Assembly (NCBI GenBank): GCA_013044415.1
Contig: JABEUO010000034.1
Coordinates: 1 to 8,712, forward strand
Direction: 5' to 3'
Length of the DNA: 8,712 nt
Origin: Acidimicrobiaceae bacterium
GTDB lineage: Bacteria > Actinomycetota > Acidimicrobiia > Acidimicrobiales > Acidimicrobiaceae
The position numbers and the translations under genes were made by a program. A model generated the notes under the pieces. It saw nothing but the letters and a program-made list of their open reading frames with translations. It was not told where the DNA came from and ran no database searches. This document shows positions 1 through 6,983 of this stretch, one piece after another (within the stretch, counting starts at the first letter, position 1; each line of letters begins with the position of its first letter).

Positions 1-194
1 CAAAGTTAGCCTCAGCTTGGCGAGCGATAACGACTGAGGGCCGAGGTGACCGATGGAGGTCCCTTGGATGCCATTTGAGGTCGTATCGACTCGTAATTAC
101 CGAATTACATAAAAGCGATCCAGGTGCCCAGGTAGGTTTTTCCTCCAGATAGCATGAGGCAGTCGGTCCCCTATTTTTGACCAAGAAGGTTCGG

Positions 195-1154
195 ATGGAT
201 TCGGTACTGGTTTTGGATTCCTTGTCGCGGTCGTTTGGGGAGAAGCGCGTTCTGAATGAGTTGAGCTTTGAGGTCCCTCAAGGTGAAGTGTTCGGTTTTC
301 TGGGTCCAAATGGATCCGGCAAGACCACGACAATGCGGGTAGTCTTCGGACTTTTAACCCCCGACTCCGGAGAGGTCCGCTACGGCGGTAAACGGGTAAC
401 AAAAGACGACTCGAAGCACTTTGGGTACATGCCCGAGGAGCGGGGGCTGTATCAGAAAATGACGGTTGAGGACCAGCTCGTCTACTTTGGACGGCTCCAC
501 GGTCTAAGCCGGGAGAGTGCGAAGCAAAAAACTCTTCATTGGCTAGATCGGTTTGGTCTGATAGAACAGACCGGCTCCAAGATCGAAGCACTTTCACTAG
601 GGAATCAGCAGAGGGTTCAGCTCGTGGCCTCACTGATCCACGACCCTCAAGTACTCATCCTCGACGAGCCCTTTTCAGGCCTGGATCCGATCGCTACGGC
701 ATCTATGGCCGAGGTGATGCACGAGATCGTAAAGGCCGGCAAAACCCTCATCTTTTCGTCGCATCAGCTAGACCTTGTGGAATCAATCTGCGAAAAAGTA
801 GCGATTATTAAGGACGGATCGCTCGTCGCCTACGGTGACGTCGACCAGTTGACGAGGGGTGACGATCTAGAAATTGAGTTGGTGACTTCTACCCACGACC
901 TACGGTGGATTTCCGACATACCCGGCGTCGAGGGCTTCAGTGAAAGAGATGGGCGAGTAAGGGTGCGACTAGTCGAGCCGCAAGTCTCTCAGGATCTCCT
1001 GCGAGGGGCACTGGCACATGGTGACCTACGCGAGTTTACATTCCGTAAGAAGAAATTGTCGGAAGTTTTTCTACAGGCGGTAGCCAGCAGGTCAGTGTCG
1101 AAAGTTCCCAGTTCCGAAACCGCCAATTCACTTATGAATGCCAAAGGGGTATAG
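195..1154 (+). CDS. ABC transporter ATP-binding protein, NatA-like
   Basis: ATPase subunit of an ABC-2 type exporter; it hydrolyses ATP on the inner face of the membrane to drive the permease encoded next. With the ATG at 195 the protein has 319 residues. The Walker A motif GPNGSGKTT lies at about 37-45. The signature is the variant LSLGNQQRVQL, the Walker B is LILDEPFSGLDP, and the H-loop is SSHQLDLVE. After the nucleotide-binding domain, about 90 residues form a C-terminal part like the DUF4162 domain found in many NatA-type ATPases. I chose the ATG at 195 because AGAAGG lies a few bases upstream; the in-frame TTG at 177 adds six residues but has no ribosome binding site. The stop touches the ATG of the permease gene, so the two are surely co-transcribed. 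The substrate cannot be read from sequence; sodium, drug or peptide export are all possible for this family. Confidence 0.95.
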   Translation: MDSVLVLDSLSRSFGEKRVLNELSFEVPQGEVFGFLGPNGSGKTTTMRVVFGLLTPDSGEVRYGGKRVTKDDSKHFGYMPEERGLYQKMTVEDQLVYFGRLHGLSRESAKQKTLHWLDRFGLIEQTGSKIEALSLGNQQRVQLVASLIHDPQVLILDEPFSGLDPIATASMAEVMHEIVKAGKTLIFSSHQLDLVESICEKVAIIKDGSLVAYGDVDQLTRGDDLEIELVTSTHDLRWISDIPGVEGFSERDGRVRVRLVEPQVSQDLLRGALAHGDLREFTFRKKKLSEVFLQAVASRSVSKVPSSETANSLMNAKGV

Positions 1155-2504
1155 ATGCCCGCTCACACCAAAGAAGCGGTCGTAATTGTCGCGACAATTG
1201 CACTTGCCCTGCTAAGGCGAAGGTCGCGGCTGCGAAAAAAGGCGGCCGCATCCGTCGCTGAGGTTCACGAAAAATCGAACCCTCTAGACCTGTTTTTTAG
1301 GGGCCGCCCTATCCCCGCTGCCCTACTAGTGGCGAGGAGGGAAGTTCTCCAAAGGCTCGCTTCAAGGGCTTACAAGGTCATAATCGTTCTAATGGTCTTA
1401 GTCTCCGTAGGAGCGATTGCAGTACCGAAGATCGTCGCTTCTTCGGGGGCAAAGTTGACCGTCGCAACTACACAGAGCGGCGTAAAGGAACTCCGCTCGG
1501 TAACGCAGCGGGTAGAAAAACTAACCGGCGTCAATTTAAAGATCAGCGTGGAGCCGACCACTGCGGATGTTAAACAGAGCGTTCGCAACGCTAAGGCTGC
1601 GATAGGTTATGCCGACTCTGAGCTCATACTCAAGCGGCCATTCGCTCCAGGTTCCAACTCCTCGACGACTAGGGCTCTTAGCGCCCTGTCTCAGGGAATT
1701 CAGGTTGAAAAGGTACTCTCCTCCGGTTCAATCAAGAAACTTCCACCTTCTGTAGTTGCTCAGATCCTTTCGCCTAAACCAATCAAATTGGTCTACCTTC
1801 TTCCCAGTCTTGCTAGGCCAAAGGACTTATCGCTAGCCATTGTGGGCCTCGTGGCGACATTTATGCTATTGAGTACCTACAGCGCTTGGGTATTGATGGG
1901 GGTGATCGAGGAGAAGAGCTCGAGGGTTATCGAGGTGTTGCTGAGTTCTATTAGCCCCAGGTCACTACTTCTGGGCAAGATGGTCGGCATTGGAACCGCA
2001 GCACTCACTCAAGCCGTAACTGCGGTGTTGGCGGCGATAATCACCACCCTGGCCGTCGGGTCGAGTATTTTACGGGGCGCAGGCCTGGAATTCATCGCCC
2101 TCCAGCTGATGTGGTTACTCCTCGGGTACTCCTTCTACTGCACACTTGGAGCCCTCGCCGGATCCTTGGTGTCAAAGGTGGAGGACGCCCAGTCAGTAAC
2201 TGCATTCATCCAAATTCCATTGCTATTGAGCTACCTTGCGAGCTTTGCGGTTTTATCCGGTAATCAAAACTCGCTATTGAAGTTACTCGCCTATATCCCG
2301 ATCTTCTCACCATTTTTGGTTCCGATCTATTGGAGTTCGGGTCAGTTAGGGCTTGGGCAGGTATTTCTTAGTGTTGTGATAAATGTCCTTTGCCTATACC
2401 TCACCTACCGATTCGCCTCCACCGTATATCAAGCCACGGTTTTCTCCAGGGGGAAGAGGGTCAAGTTTAAAACCGCCATAAGGCTCGCAAGACTAGCAAA
2501 CTAA
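1155..2504 (+). CDS. ABC-2 type permease, NatB-like
   Basis: Membrane subunit of the exporter, 449 residues. A hydrophobic segment at about 74-94 is followed by a large, presumably extracytoplasmic domain (about 95-225). A cluster of membrane segments then runs to about 421 (roughly 226-250, 276-302, 312-337, 346-368, 376-394, 402-421). The motif EEKSSRVIEVLLSSISPRS at about 252-270 is the conserved cytoplasmic stretch of NatB/ABC2_membrane_3 permeases and supports the assignment strongly. The start is decided by AAAGGGG at 1143-1149, five bases before the ATG; the ATPase stop codon fills the gap. The first 60 residues are unusual: a short hydrophobic stretch (about 8-20) is followed by a very basic segment (RRRSRLRKK) before the normal NatB-like beginning near ARREVLQRLASRAY. 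No obvious terminator follows. Confidence 0.92.
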   Translation: MPAHTKEAVVIVATIALALLRRRSRLRKKAAASVAEVHEKSNPLDLFFRGRPIPAALLVARREVLQRLASRAYKVIIVLMVLVSVGAIAVPKIVASSGAKLTVATTQSGVKELRSVTQRVEKLTGVNLKISVEPTTADVKQSVRNAKAAIGYADSELILKRPFAPGSNSSTTRALSALSQGIQVEKVLSSGSIKKLPPSVVAQILSPKPIKLVYLLPSLARPKDLSLAIVGLVATFMLLSTYSAWVLMGVIEEKSSRVIEVLLSSISPRSLLLGKMVGIGTAALTQAVTAVLAAIITTLAVGSSILRGAGLEFIALQLMWLLLGYSFYCTLGALAGSLVSKVEDAQSVTAFIQIPLLLSYLASFAVLSGNQNSLLKLLAYIPIFSPFLVPIYWSSGQLGLGQVFLSVVINVLCLYLTYRFASTVYQATVFSRGKRVKFKTAIRLARLAN

Positions 2505-2553
2505 AATGGTACGTGGTCTGCTCTGTGTCGGAGGATGATCCAGGGCACGCTTA

Positions 2554-2610
2554 TGGCCCGATCGCTTCGAACTTCAAAATCCACGTTAGCCGACCCAATA
2601 AAACGGGCCA
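2554..2610. repeat. 7-bp inverted repeat in intergenic region
   Basis: TGGCCCG at 2554-2560 is the exact reverse complement of CGGGCCA at 2604-2610, with a 43-base interval. It lies downstream of the permease stop. No T-run follows, so it is not a standard intrinsic terminator. A long-range RNA stem is possible, but the arms are short enough to be chance. Confidence 0.25.
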
Positions 2611-2631
2611 ATTCCTGGTGACTTCTATTGG

Positions 2632-2660
2632 TTGACCCGCTGCTTCTGGTCACCGATATT
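2632..2660 (+). promoter_or_regulatory. Candidate sigma70-type promoter for the MalT/LuxR regulator gene
   Basis: TTGACC (2632-2637) is a good -35 match, and 17 bases later GATATT (2655-2660) matches four of six -10 positions. The inverted pair CCAATA (2595-2600) and TATTGG (2626-2631) lies just upstream, its right arm touching the -35 box, and could be an operator. An alternative -10 is TACAAT at 2685-2690, but it has no matching -35. The assignment rests on spacing and consensus only. Confidence 0.4.
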
Positions 2661-2717
2661 CATTTTTCTGCTCTGGAGGAGTGATACAATCTCGATACCA
2701 GTGCTTAGATAACCACG

Positions 2718-2757
2718 TTGTGCAATTAAGCGGGAAATTGTGCAATTAAGCGGGAAA
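2718..2757 (+). repeat. Perfect 20-bp tandem duplication abutting the start codon
   Basis: The unit TTGTGCAATTAAGCGGGAAA occurs twice in direct succession (2718-2737 and 2738-2757) without a mismatch. The last A of the second copy is the A of the ATG at 2757. The whole untranslated leader next to the regulator gene is therefore made of this repeat. The only Shine-Dalgarno-like bases near the start (GGGA) lie inside the repeat and unusually close to the ATG. Confidence 0.95.
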
Positions 2758-5597
2758 TGGACGACAAGGTGGCTTGCGCCGAAATTCTTGAACGGGACTT
2801 AGCCCTTCAGATGATCGAACGGGTGCTGAATGACGCCAGAAATCAGAAAATGGCGAGTGGGTTTTTCACCGGCCCCGCTGGGATCGGTAAATCGCTACTC
2901 CTGAACTTCGCAAAGGATGCCGCCTCAGACTTCGATGTCGGGTGGAGCCGGAGCGACGAGATCGGGTCCGGAATCGCACTGGGAAGTATTTGGCGCTCGA
3001 TCACCACGCTCGGGGTAAAGGATCCATTTGCTAGTGTCGGAGGGGCTTCCCTCGCCGATCGATTGGCGACAGCATCACTCTGGCTTCAAGACTGGGCGCT
3101 TATCGAAAAAGAGAGACCACTCCTTCTCATTCTGGACGACCTGCATTGGGCGGATGCGGGGTCACTCGCACTCCTGAACCACTTCATACTGAGTCAACTA
3201 CGCGCTCCAATCGCCATCCTAGGATCTGCTCGGCCCTGGCCGAAGCGAGCTTCGAACCTATTTCAGGAACTATCCGACTCCGGAGTCAGCTGTCACCTCG
3301 AGCTAGAGCCCCTATCCGACCGCTCGGCACGAGAACTCATCGTCTGCTACGGTGACGCAGACCCGGACCCGGATCAAGTCTCCTTGGCTCAGGAGCGCTG
3401 TGGAGGAAACCCACTACTTCTAATCCACTTTGCGCGCGACATAACCAGATCACAGGTGGATAAACATTCAAACAACCAGTTAGCTCATCCAAATAAAGAT
3501 CATCCGGCGATCGGCTCCCTCTCCAATCAACTTGATATCCATCGCCTTGATATCCATCGCCTTGTTGGAACCGATCCACAAACCGTGCGCTTCGCAAGGG
3601 TGGCATCGGCGATGGGTGACGAATTCCCCCTCTCAGTCGTTGTCAAAGTGGCTGGATCGACCCCTTCGGGTGCCATCGAGATCATCGACCATCTCGTCTA
3701 TTCGGGAGTATTTTCCTCAGAAAACTCGACAAACGTCAAATTCTCCCATTCGATGCTCAGGGAGATAATCTATCAATCTATCCCCGGTCCATTGCGGACC
3801 CAGATACATCAAGCACTCTTCAAAGAGCTGATTTCCCTCGGCTATGGCCCAGAATGGTGTGCGTCTCACGCCGGATGGGGAGGTATGAAGGGTGACCCAG
3901 CCGCTCTTGAGGTCACAGTGCAGGCGGGTGATCTCGCAACGAAGCTTGGGGATATTGATACTGCCATTAAGTGGTATTCACAAGCCCTGGAACTAATGGG
4001 GAATCAAACCCCACCCGAGCTGATTCTGCACACCTGTGGTGCGCTCATCGACGCTGGTGATCCCCGGCTGGTCGTCGGTCAGCTCACCCAATTACTCCAG
4101 TTGCAAAAGTTTCAAGGTGCCGCACTCGCTAGGGCAAAGCACCTAAGGTCAAAGGCAAACTACGCCCTCGGTGAAATCGAAAACTCGCAGTTGGAATACC
4201 TAGAGGCCGCTGAAATCATGAAAGGGTTTGATCCTGACGAATCCGCAATATACCTTTCAGAGCTGGCGCTGAACACCTTTTACACCTTGGGACCCCGCCA
4301 CGTTACAAAGTACATTCAAGGGGCAATCGCCCTGACCGAAAAAAAGGGATCAAAGCGGCTCAGCGATATCATCAGGTCGATTTCCGACCTAGCGGAAACG
4401 AACTTAGCCAGTCGGTTAGCGCAACCTTCGAGAACGACAACCCTTGAGCCCTACCCAGAGAAGGTTTCAAATAGCCAAGGCTACATAACGCCATCCCTTC
4501 CAGCCTGGATTCCGGCTTTGGCGAGGATACAGGTTGCCAAGTTCAAAGAAGACTTCACACTTGCCGGAGAGTACTACGAAAGCGCCAATGTCGAATTCGA
4601 TCTGCAATGGCGCCCATTGACCAGGAGCTACTTCGATGTTGCGCACGCGGACACCCTCACAAGGCTCGGCCGCCTAGCTGATGCAATGAACCTACTAGAA
4701 GAACTCGCTACGCTCGGGAAGCTACTCGGTTCTAGAAGAACTTGGGTAGAGGTTGGACTGGCGAATATCTACTTCCATCAGGGGAAAGTAGATCTAGCCA
4801 ATCAATATCTAAATACGGTCAAAGAGGCCCTCCAAAGTCGTCCCGAGACTTGGTACCCGATGTTGAGGTTTTGGCAGACGAAGGTCGAGATCGACGTCGC
4901 ACTCTATAAAGGTGAATTGGCTGGCGCCCTGAAGGGTGCTAAGGCGATCGAAAAGCTGACCCTTGAATGTGGAGTTTCCAATCCAAACTCAGCTCCGTGG
5001 CATAGCAGTGCAATCACCGCATACGCCAGAAATGGCCTGCATGATCAAGTAAGGCGGGTCATCGCGATGCTCACAGACTCCGAATCGATTAGTCACCTCG
5101 CTACACCAAAGGCGATAGTCGCCCACGCACGGGGGCTTTTATCACAGGCAGCCGGGGACCCAGCAGGCGCGGAAAATAACTTCAATATCGCAATCAATCT
5201 CTATCGAGCCCTGAGCATGCCCCTAGACGAAGCGAACGCCTTGCTCTCCTACGGGTCCTTTGTTCGAAAACAGTTTGGCGCCAAACTAGCGAGGCCGATT
5301 CTTGTTTCGGCTTTAGAGAAGACCAACTCGATAGGTGCGTTTACTCTTTCGAGCCAGATCACATCCGAGCTACGACTTGCTCAAGGTAGGATCTCCAAAA
5401 AAAGAACCGACAGCACTATCCTTACTCCAGCGCAGGAGAGAGTGAGGGACTACGTCCTGAATGGACTTTCCAATAGAGAAATCGCAAACGCTCTATTCAT
5501 TTCACCCCGAACAGTAGAACACCACATTTCGGTTTTGTTGAAGCACTATGGGGTTCAGAGCCGAAAAGAGCTCATTCAGGTACTCTTGGGCCATTAA
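2757..5597 (+). CDS. MalT/LAL-family ATPase regulator with C-terminal LuxR HTH
   Basis: Large STAND-type transcriptional activator, 946 residues, the usual size for LAL (large ATP-binding LuxR) regulators. The N-terminus (about 9-28) resembles the 'ERE' entry of AAA_16 domains. Walker A GPAGIGKS is at 39-46 and Walker B LLLILDDLHWAD at about 122-133. The middle 500 or more residues are helical and TPR-like, with alanine-rich helix pairs. The last 58 residues (889-946, from LTPAQERV to LLGH) form a LuxR/GerE helix-turn-helix with the core LSNREIANALFISPRTVEHH. Family members bind ATP, respond to an inducer through the helical region, and activate nearby genes. The target is unknown; the upstream ABC exporter is a candidate only by position. 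The in-frame TAA at 2727-2729 and the lack of another start codon before it make the ATG at 2757 the only upstream start. The gene carries an internal 15-bp tandem duplication. Confidence 0.93.
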   Translation: MDDKVACAEILERDLALQMIERVLNDARNQKMASGFFTGPAGIGKSLLLNFAKDAASDFDVGWSRSDEIGSGIALGSIWRSITTLGVKDPFASVGGASLADRLATASLWLQDWALIEKERPLLLILDDLHWADAGSLALLNHFILSQLRAPIAILGSARPWPKRASNLFQELSDSGVSCHLELEPLSDRSARELIVCYGDADPDPDQVSLAQERCGGNPLLLIHFARDITRSQVDKHSNNQLAHPNKDHPAIGSLSNQLDIHRLDIHRLVGTDPQTVRFARVASAMGDEFPLSVVVKVAGSTPSGAIEIIDHLVYSGVFSSENSTNVKFSHSMLREIIYQSIPGPLRTQIHQALFKELISLGYGPEWCASHAGWGGMKGDPAALEVTVQAGDLATKLGDIDTAIKWYSQALELMGNQTPPELILHTCGALIDAGDPRLVVGQLTQLLQLQKFQGAALARAKHLRSKANYALGEIENSQLEYLEAAEIMKGFDPDESAIYLSELALNTFYTLGPRHVTKYIQGAIALTEKKGSKRLSDIIRSISDLAETNLASRLAQPSRTTTLEPYPEKVSNSQGYITPSLPAWIPALARIQVAKFKEDFTLAGEYYESANVEFDLQWRPLTRSYFDVAHADTLTRLGRLADAMNLLEELATLGKLLGSRRTWVEVGLANIYFHQGKVDLANQYLNTVKEALQSRPETWYPMLRFWQTKVEIDVALYKGELAGALKGAKAIEKLTLECGVSNPNSAPWHSSAITAYARNGLHDQVRRVIAMLTDSESISHLATPKAIVAHARGLLSQAAGDPAGAENNFNIAINLYRALSMPLDEANALLSYGSFVRKQFGAKLARPILVSALEKTNSIGAFTLSSQITSELRLAQGRISKKRTDSTILTPAQERVRDYVLNGLSNREIANALFISPRTVEHHISVLLKHYGVQSRKELIQVLLGH
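3531..3560 (+). repeat. 15-bp in-frame tandem duplication inside the regulator gene
   Basis: CTTGATATCCATCGC occurs twice in a row (3531-3545, 3546-3560) and CTTG of a third copy follows. Because 15 is a multiple of three, the reading frame survives and the protein carries LDIHR twice (about residues 259-268). It lies in the linker after the ATPase domain, where an extra five residues should be tolerated. Confidence 0.95.
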
Positions 5598-5638
5598 GCC
5601 AGTAAACCCCGAAGAGTCACACACATTCGGCCCACCAA

Positions 5639-5815
5639 TCAAACCGGGAGGCCAAGCTTCGCTAGATAAACCGAGGACAAGGCTCCTTTATAAACAGTCA
5701 CAACCACGCCAACTTTCATCTTGGCCTTTGGCATGAGAGATCCAATGAATCGTAATTGAAGATGCCGAAGCAATCCATCAGGGTCGTCGAAACCCAATTT
5801 GAATAACCTTGCCAT
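5639..5815 (-). CDS. Small hypothetical protein, 58 residues
   Basis: Uncharacterised small ORF that I do not recognise. It starts at the ATG whose complement is at 5813-5815 and stops at 5639-5641. On the minus strand AGGAGA (5821-5826) lies five bases before the ATG, a strong ribosome binding site. The protein is basic and runs from MARLFKLGFDDPDGLLRHLQ through a lysine-rich turn (PKAKMK) into a hydrophobic, beta-like stretch (VGVVVTVYKG). It lies 70 bp downstream of the merR stop on the same strand, so it could be read from the merR promoter. It has no convincing terminator or own promoter. It may be a real small protein of the MerR module, a fragment of a lost gene, or chance; the good ribosome binding site is the main argument for it. 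Confidence 0.42.
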   Translation of the reverse strand: MARLFKLGFDDPDGLLRHLQLRFIGSLMPKAKMKVGVVVTVYKGALSSVYLAKLGLPV

Positions 5816-5885
5816 GAGCCTCTCCTGGCGGCTGGCCGATTCACTACAGAGTGCGACCTAGCAGCGGTCTAACTTTTCATGAAAA

Positions 5886-6317
5886 TCAGTGTTGAAATTT
5901 TGCAAATTTAACCGAATTAGGTTTTCGCGACAAGATGGAACATACCTGCCCATCGTCGCAGCTCTCGGGGCTAAACGATTCCGCATAGCTTATTAAGGAG
6001 GCCAGCTCTGACTGGAGATCTTCGAGTTCTGCAATCTTGGCCTCAATCGATTCTCGGTGCGCCAACAGTAGCTGATAGACGTGCTCGCACGGCGTCACCC
6101 CTGATGAGCGTATGGCGAGGATTTCCCCAATCTCCTTCAAACTCAACCCCGCAGACTGGGCATTTGAAATAAATGCGAGTCTCCTCAGCGAATCATCTTG
6201 GTAGCTCCGGTAGCCGTTTGCTTCCCTATTCGCTGCGGGCATCAACCCAATCGACTCATAAAAACGGAGAGTCTTAGTTGAGAACCCAGAAATTTCCGCC
6301 AATTCGCCAATTTTCAT
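5886..6317 (-). CDS. MerR-family metal/thiol-responsive regulator
   Basis: Transcriptional regulator of 143 residues, the normal size for metal-sensing MerR proteins. The N-terminal winged helix (1-70) is canonical: MKIGELAEISGFSTKTLRFY, then GLMP, then NGYRSYQ. A dimerisation coiled coil follows (about 80-112, QLLLAHRESIEAKIAELEDL). Three cysteines, C77 (PCEHV), C120 and C126 (C-x5-C), sit where MerR/ZntR/CadR proteins place their metal ligands, so a thiophilic or divalent metal is the likely signal. I chose the ATG at 6317 because GAGG lies five bases upstream and because relatives begin MKIGELA. The in-frame ATG at 6335 adds six residues but would place the start inside the operator. The gene is divergent from the thioredoxin-fold gene and shares its control region. 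It probably bends the elongated promoter to activate that gene and represses itself. Confidence 0.93.
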   Translation of the reverse strand: MKIGELAEISGFSTKTLRFYESIGLMPAANREANGYRSYQDDSLRRLAFISNAQSAGLSLKEIGEILAIRSSGVTPCEHVYQLLLAHRESIEAKIAELEDLQSELASLISYAESFSPESCDDGQVCSILSRKPNSVKFAKFQH

Positions 6318-6328
6318 CAAAACCTCAC

Positions 6329-6360
6329 TTGACATTCCAGCTTAGTGGAAGGTGTACCCT
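6329..6360 (+). promoter_or_regulatory. MerR-type promoter/operator with 20-bp spacer
   Basis: The -35 box TTGACA (6329-6334) and the -10-like box TACCCT (6355-6360) are 20 bp apart, too long for unaided sigma70 but typical of MerR-activated promoters. An inverted repeat of two 8-bp arms fills the spacer: ACATTCCA (6332-6339) and TGGAAGGT (6346-6353), seven of eight positions paired, around the centre GCTTAG. The arms resemble the CCTTCCA/TGGAAGG operators of ZntR/CueR/MerR-like proteins. The predicted transcript would start about 12 bases before the ATG at 6379, just at its Shine-Dalgarno sequence. The site also covers the region directly upstream of merR, which fits autoregulation. Confidence 0.88.
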
Positions 6361-6378
6361 CAACTTGGAGGTTACATT

Positions 6379-6696
6379 ATGGAACTCAAAGTTCTTTATA
6401 TTGATGGGTGTCCAAACTCTGCGAGTTTGATCGCCAAGGTTAGGCGGATCATAACGGATCGGGAGGACGTCTCCTTTGAAGCAGTCTTAGTCGATGATAA
6501 CAACTTGGCCCGAATAGCAAATTTCCACGGCTCTCCCACGCTTCTTGTCAATGGACGTGACCCATTTTGGAGCGGCGAATTATCCTCTTATACCGAAGGG
6601 TTGGCCTGCCGAGTATTCCTAGATCACCAAGGCAAACCCATCGCCACGCCGAGCGATGCCGACCTGAAGCGGATAATAATCGCGCGTACTGATTGA
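6379..6696 (+). CDS. Small thioredoxin-fold protein under MerR control
   Basis: Cytoplasmic protein of 105 residues with a thioredoxin-like layout. A first strand (KVLYIDG) leads to the active-site position, which reads GCPNS: a single cysteine (C11) in place of the CxxC pair. The cis-proline strand is GSPTLLVNGRDPF (P53). A second cysteine (C77, GLACRVF) is followed by a strand and a final helix. This layout recalls small actinobacterial proteins often annotated as thioredoxin-like or alkylmercury-lyase-like and found beside MerR genes. I see no full MerB domain, so organomercurial cleavage is not supported. Binding or reduction of a thiophilic metal by C11 and C77 is an inference. TTGGAGG at 6365-6371, seven bases before the ATG, fixes the start; the in-frame GTG at 6352 lies inside the operator. 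There is no signal peptide or membrane segment. Confidence 0.82.
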   Translation: MELKVLYIDGCPNSASLIAKVRRIITDREDVSFEAVLVDDNNLARIANFHGSPTLLVNGRDPFWSGELSSYTEGLACRVFLDHQGKPIATPSDADLKRIIIARTD

Positions 6697-6983
6697 CCAT
6701 ACTAATTGTGGTTTAGATAAGCCACTCAAACGATAAAACGAGCATCAAAGGCCAGCCGCGGGAATTATGGACGACCAACCGTAGTGTTAGTACCAGTGAT
6801 GAGGAGAGTAATATTTAGTCCGCTTAAACCCAAGCCTGATCAAACGGCTCGTGTTGGTTGGCGTTTTGCGCTCCACTAGCATTCGATAAGTCGCTGGTAT
6901 CTCGGCCAACATGGAGGCCGAAAAGCCCGATTAGTTGGACATTGCTTTGCAGATGACACAGAGCGGATGGGGGGGTATTGAAC
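6697..6983. other. Intergenic region without recognised gene
   Basis: I find no ORF with coding character on either strand here. The stretch holds two hairpin-like inverted repeats. One is GTGGTTTA-GATAAGCCAC at 6708-6725 (7-bp stem with one wobble pair, directly after the thioredoxin-fold gene). The other is TCGGCC/GGCCGA at 6902-6921, with an 8-base loop that contains ATGGA. Neither is followed by a T-run on the plus strand, so I do not call them terminators. A clear promoter for the downstream hydrolase gene is not visible. Confidence 0.6.

Noticed and set aside
3..149. Open plus-strand frame at the left edge, possibly the tail of an upstream gene
   Set aside because: About 49 codons with no recognisable motif, and a stop close before the ATPase gene; cannot be told from chance.
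97..633. Long minus-strand open frame
   Set aside because: It is antisense to the ATPase gene, has Ser/Pro/Arg-rich composition and no motif or ribosome binding site; a shadow frame.
5548..5736. Plus-strand frame overlapping the end of the regulator gene
   Set aside because: It starts inside the LuxR helix-turn-helix coding sequence in another frame and has no coding character.
6708..6725. Hairpin after the thioredoxin-fold gene as a terminator
   Set aside because: The stem has only seven pairs, one a wobble, and no T-run follows on either strand.
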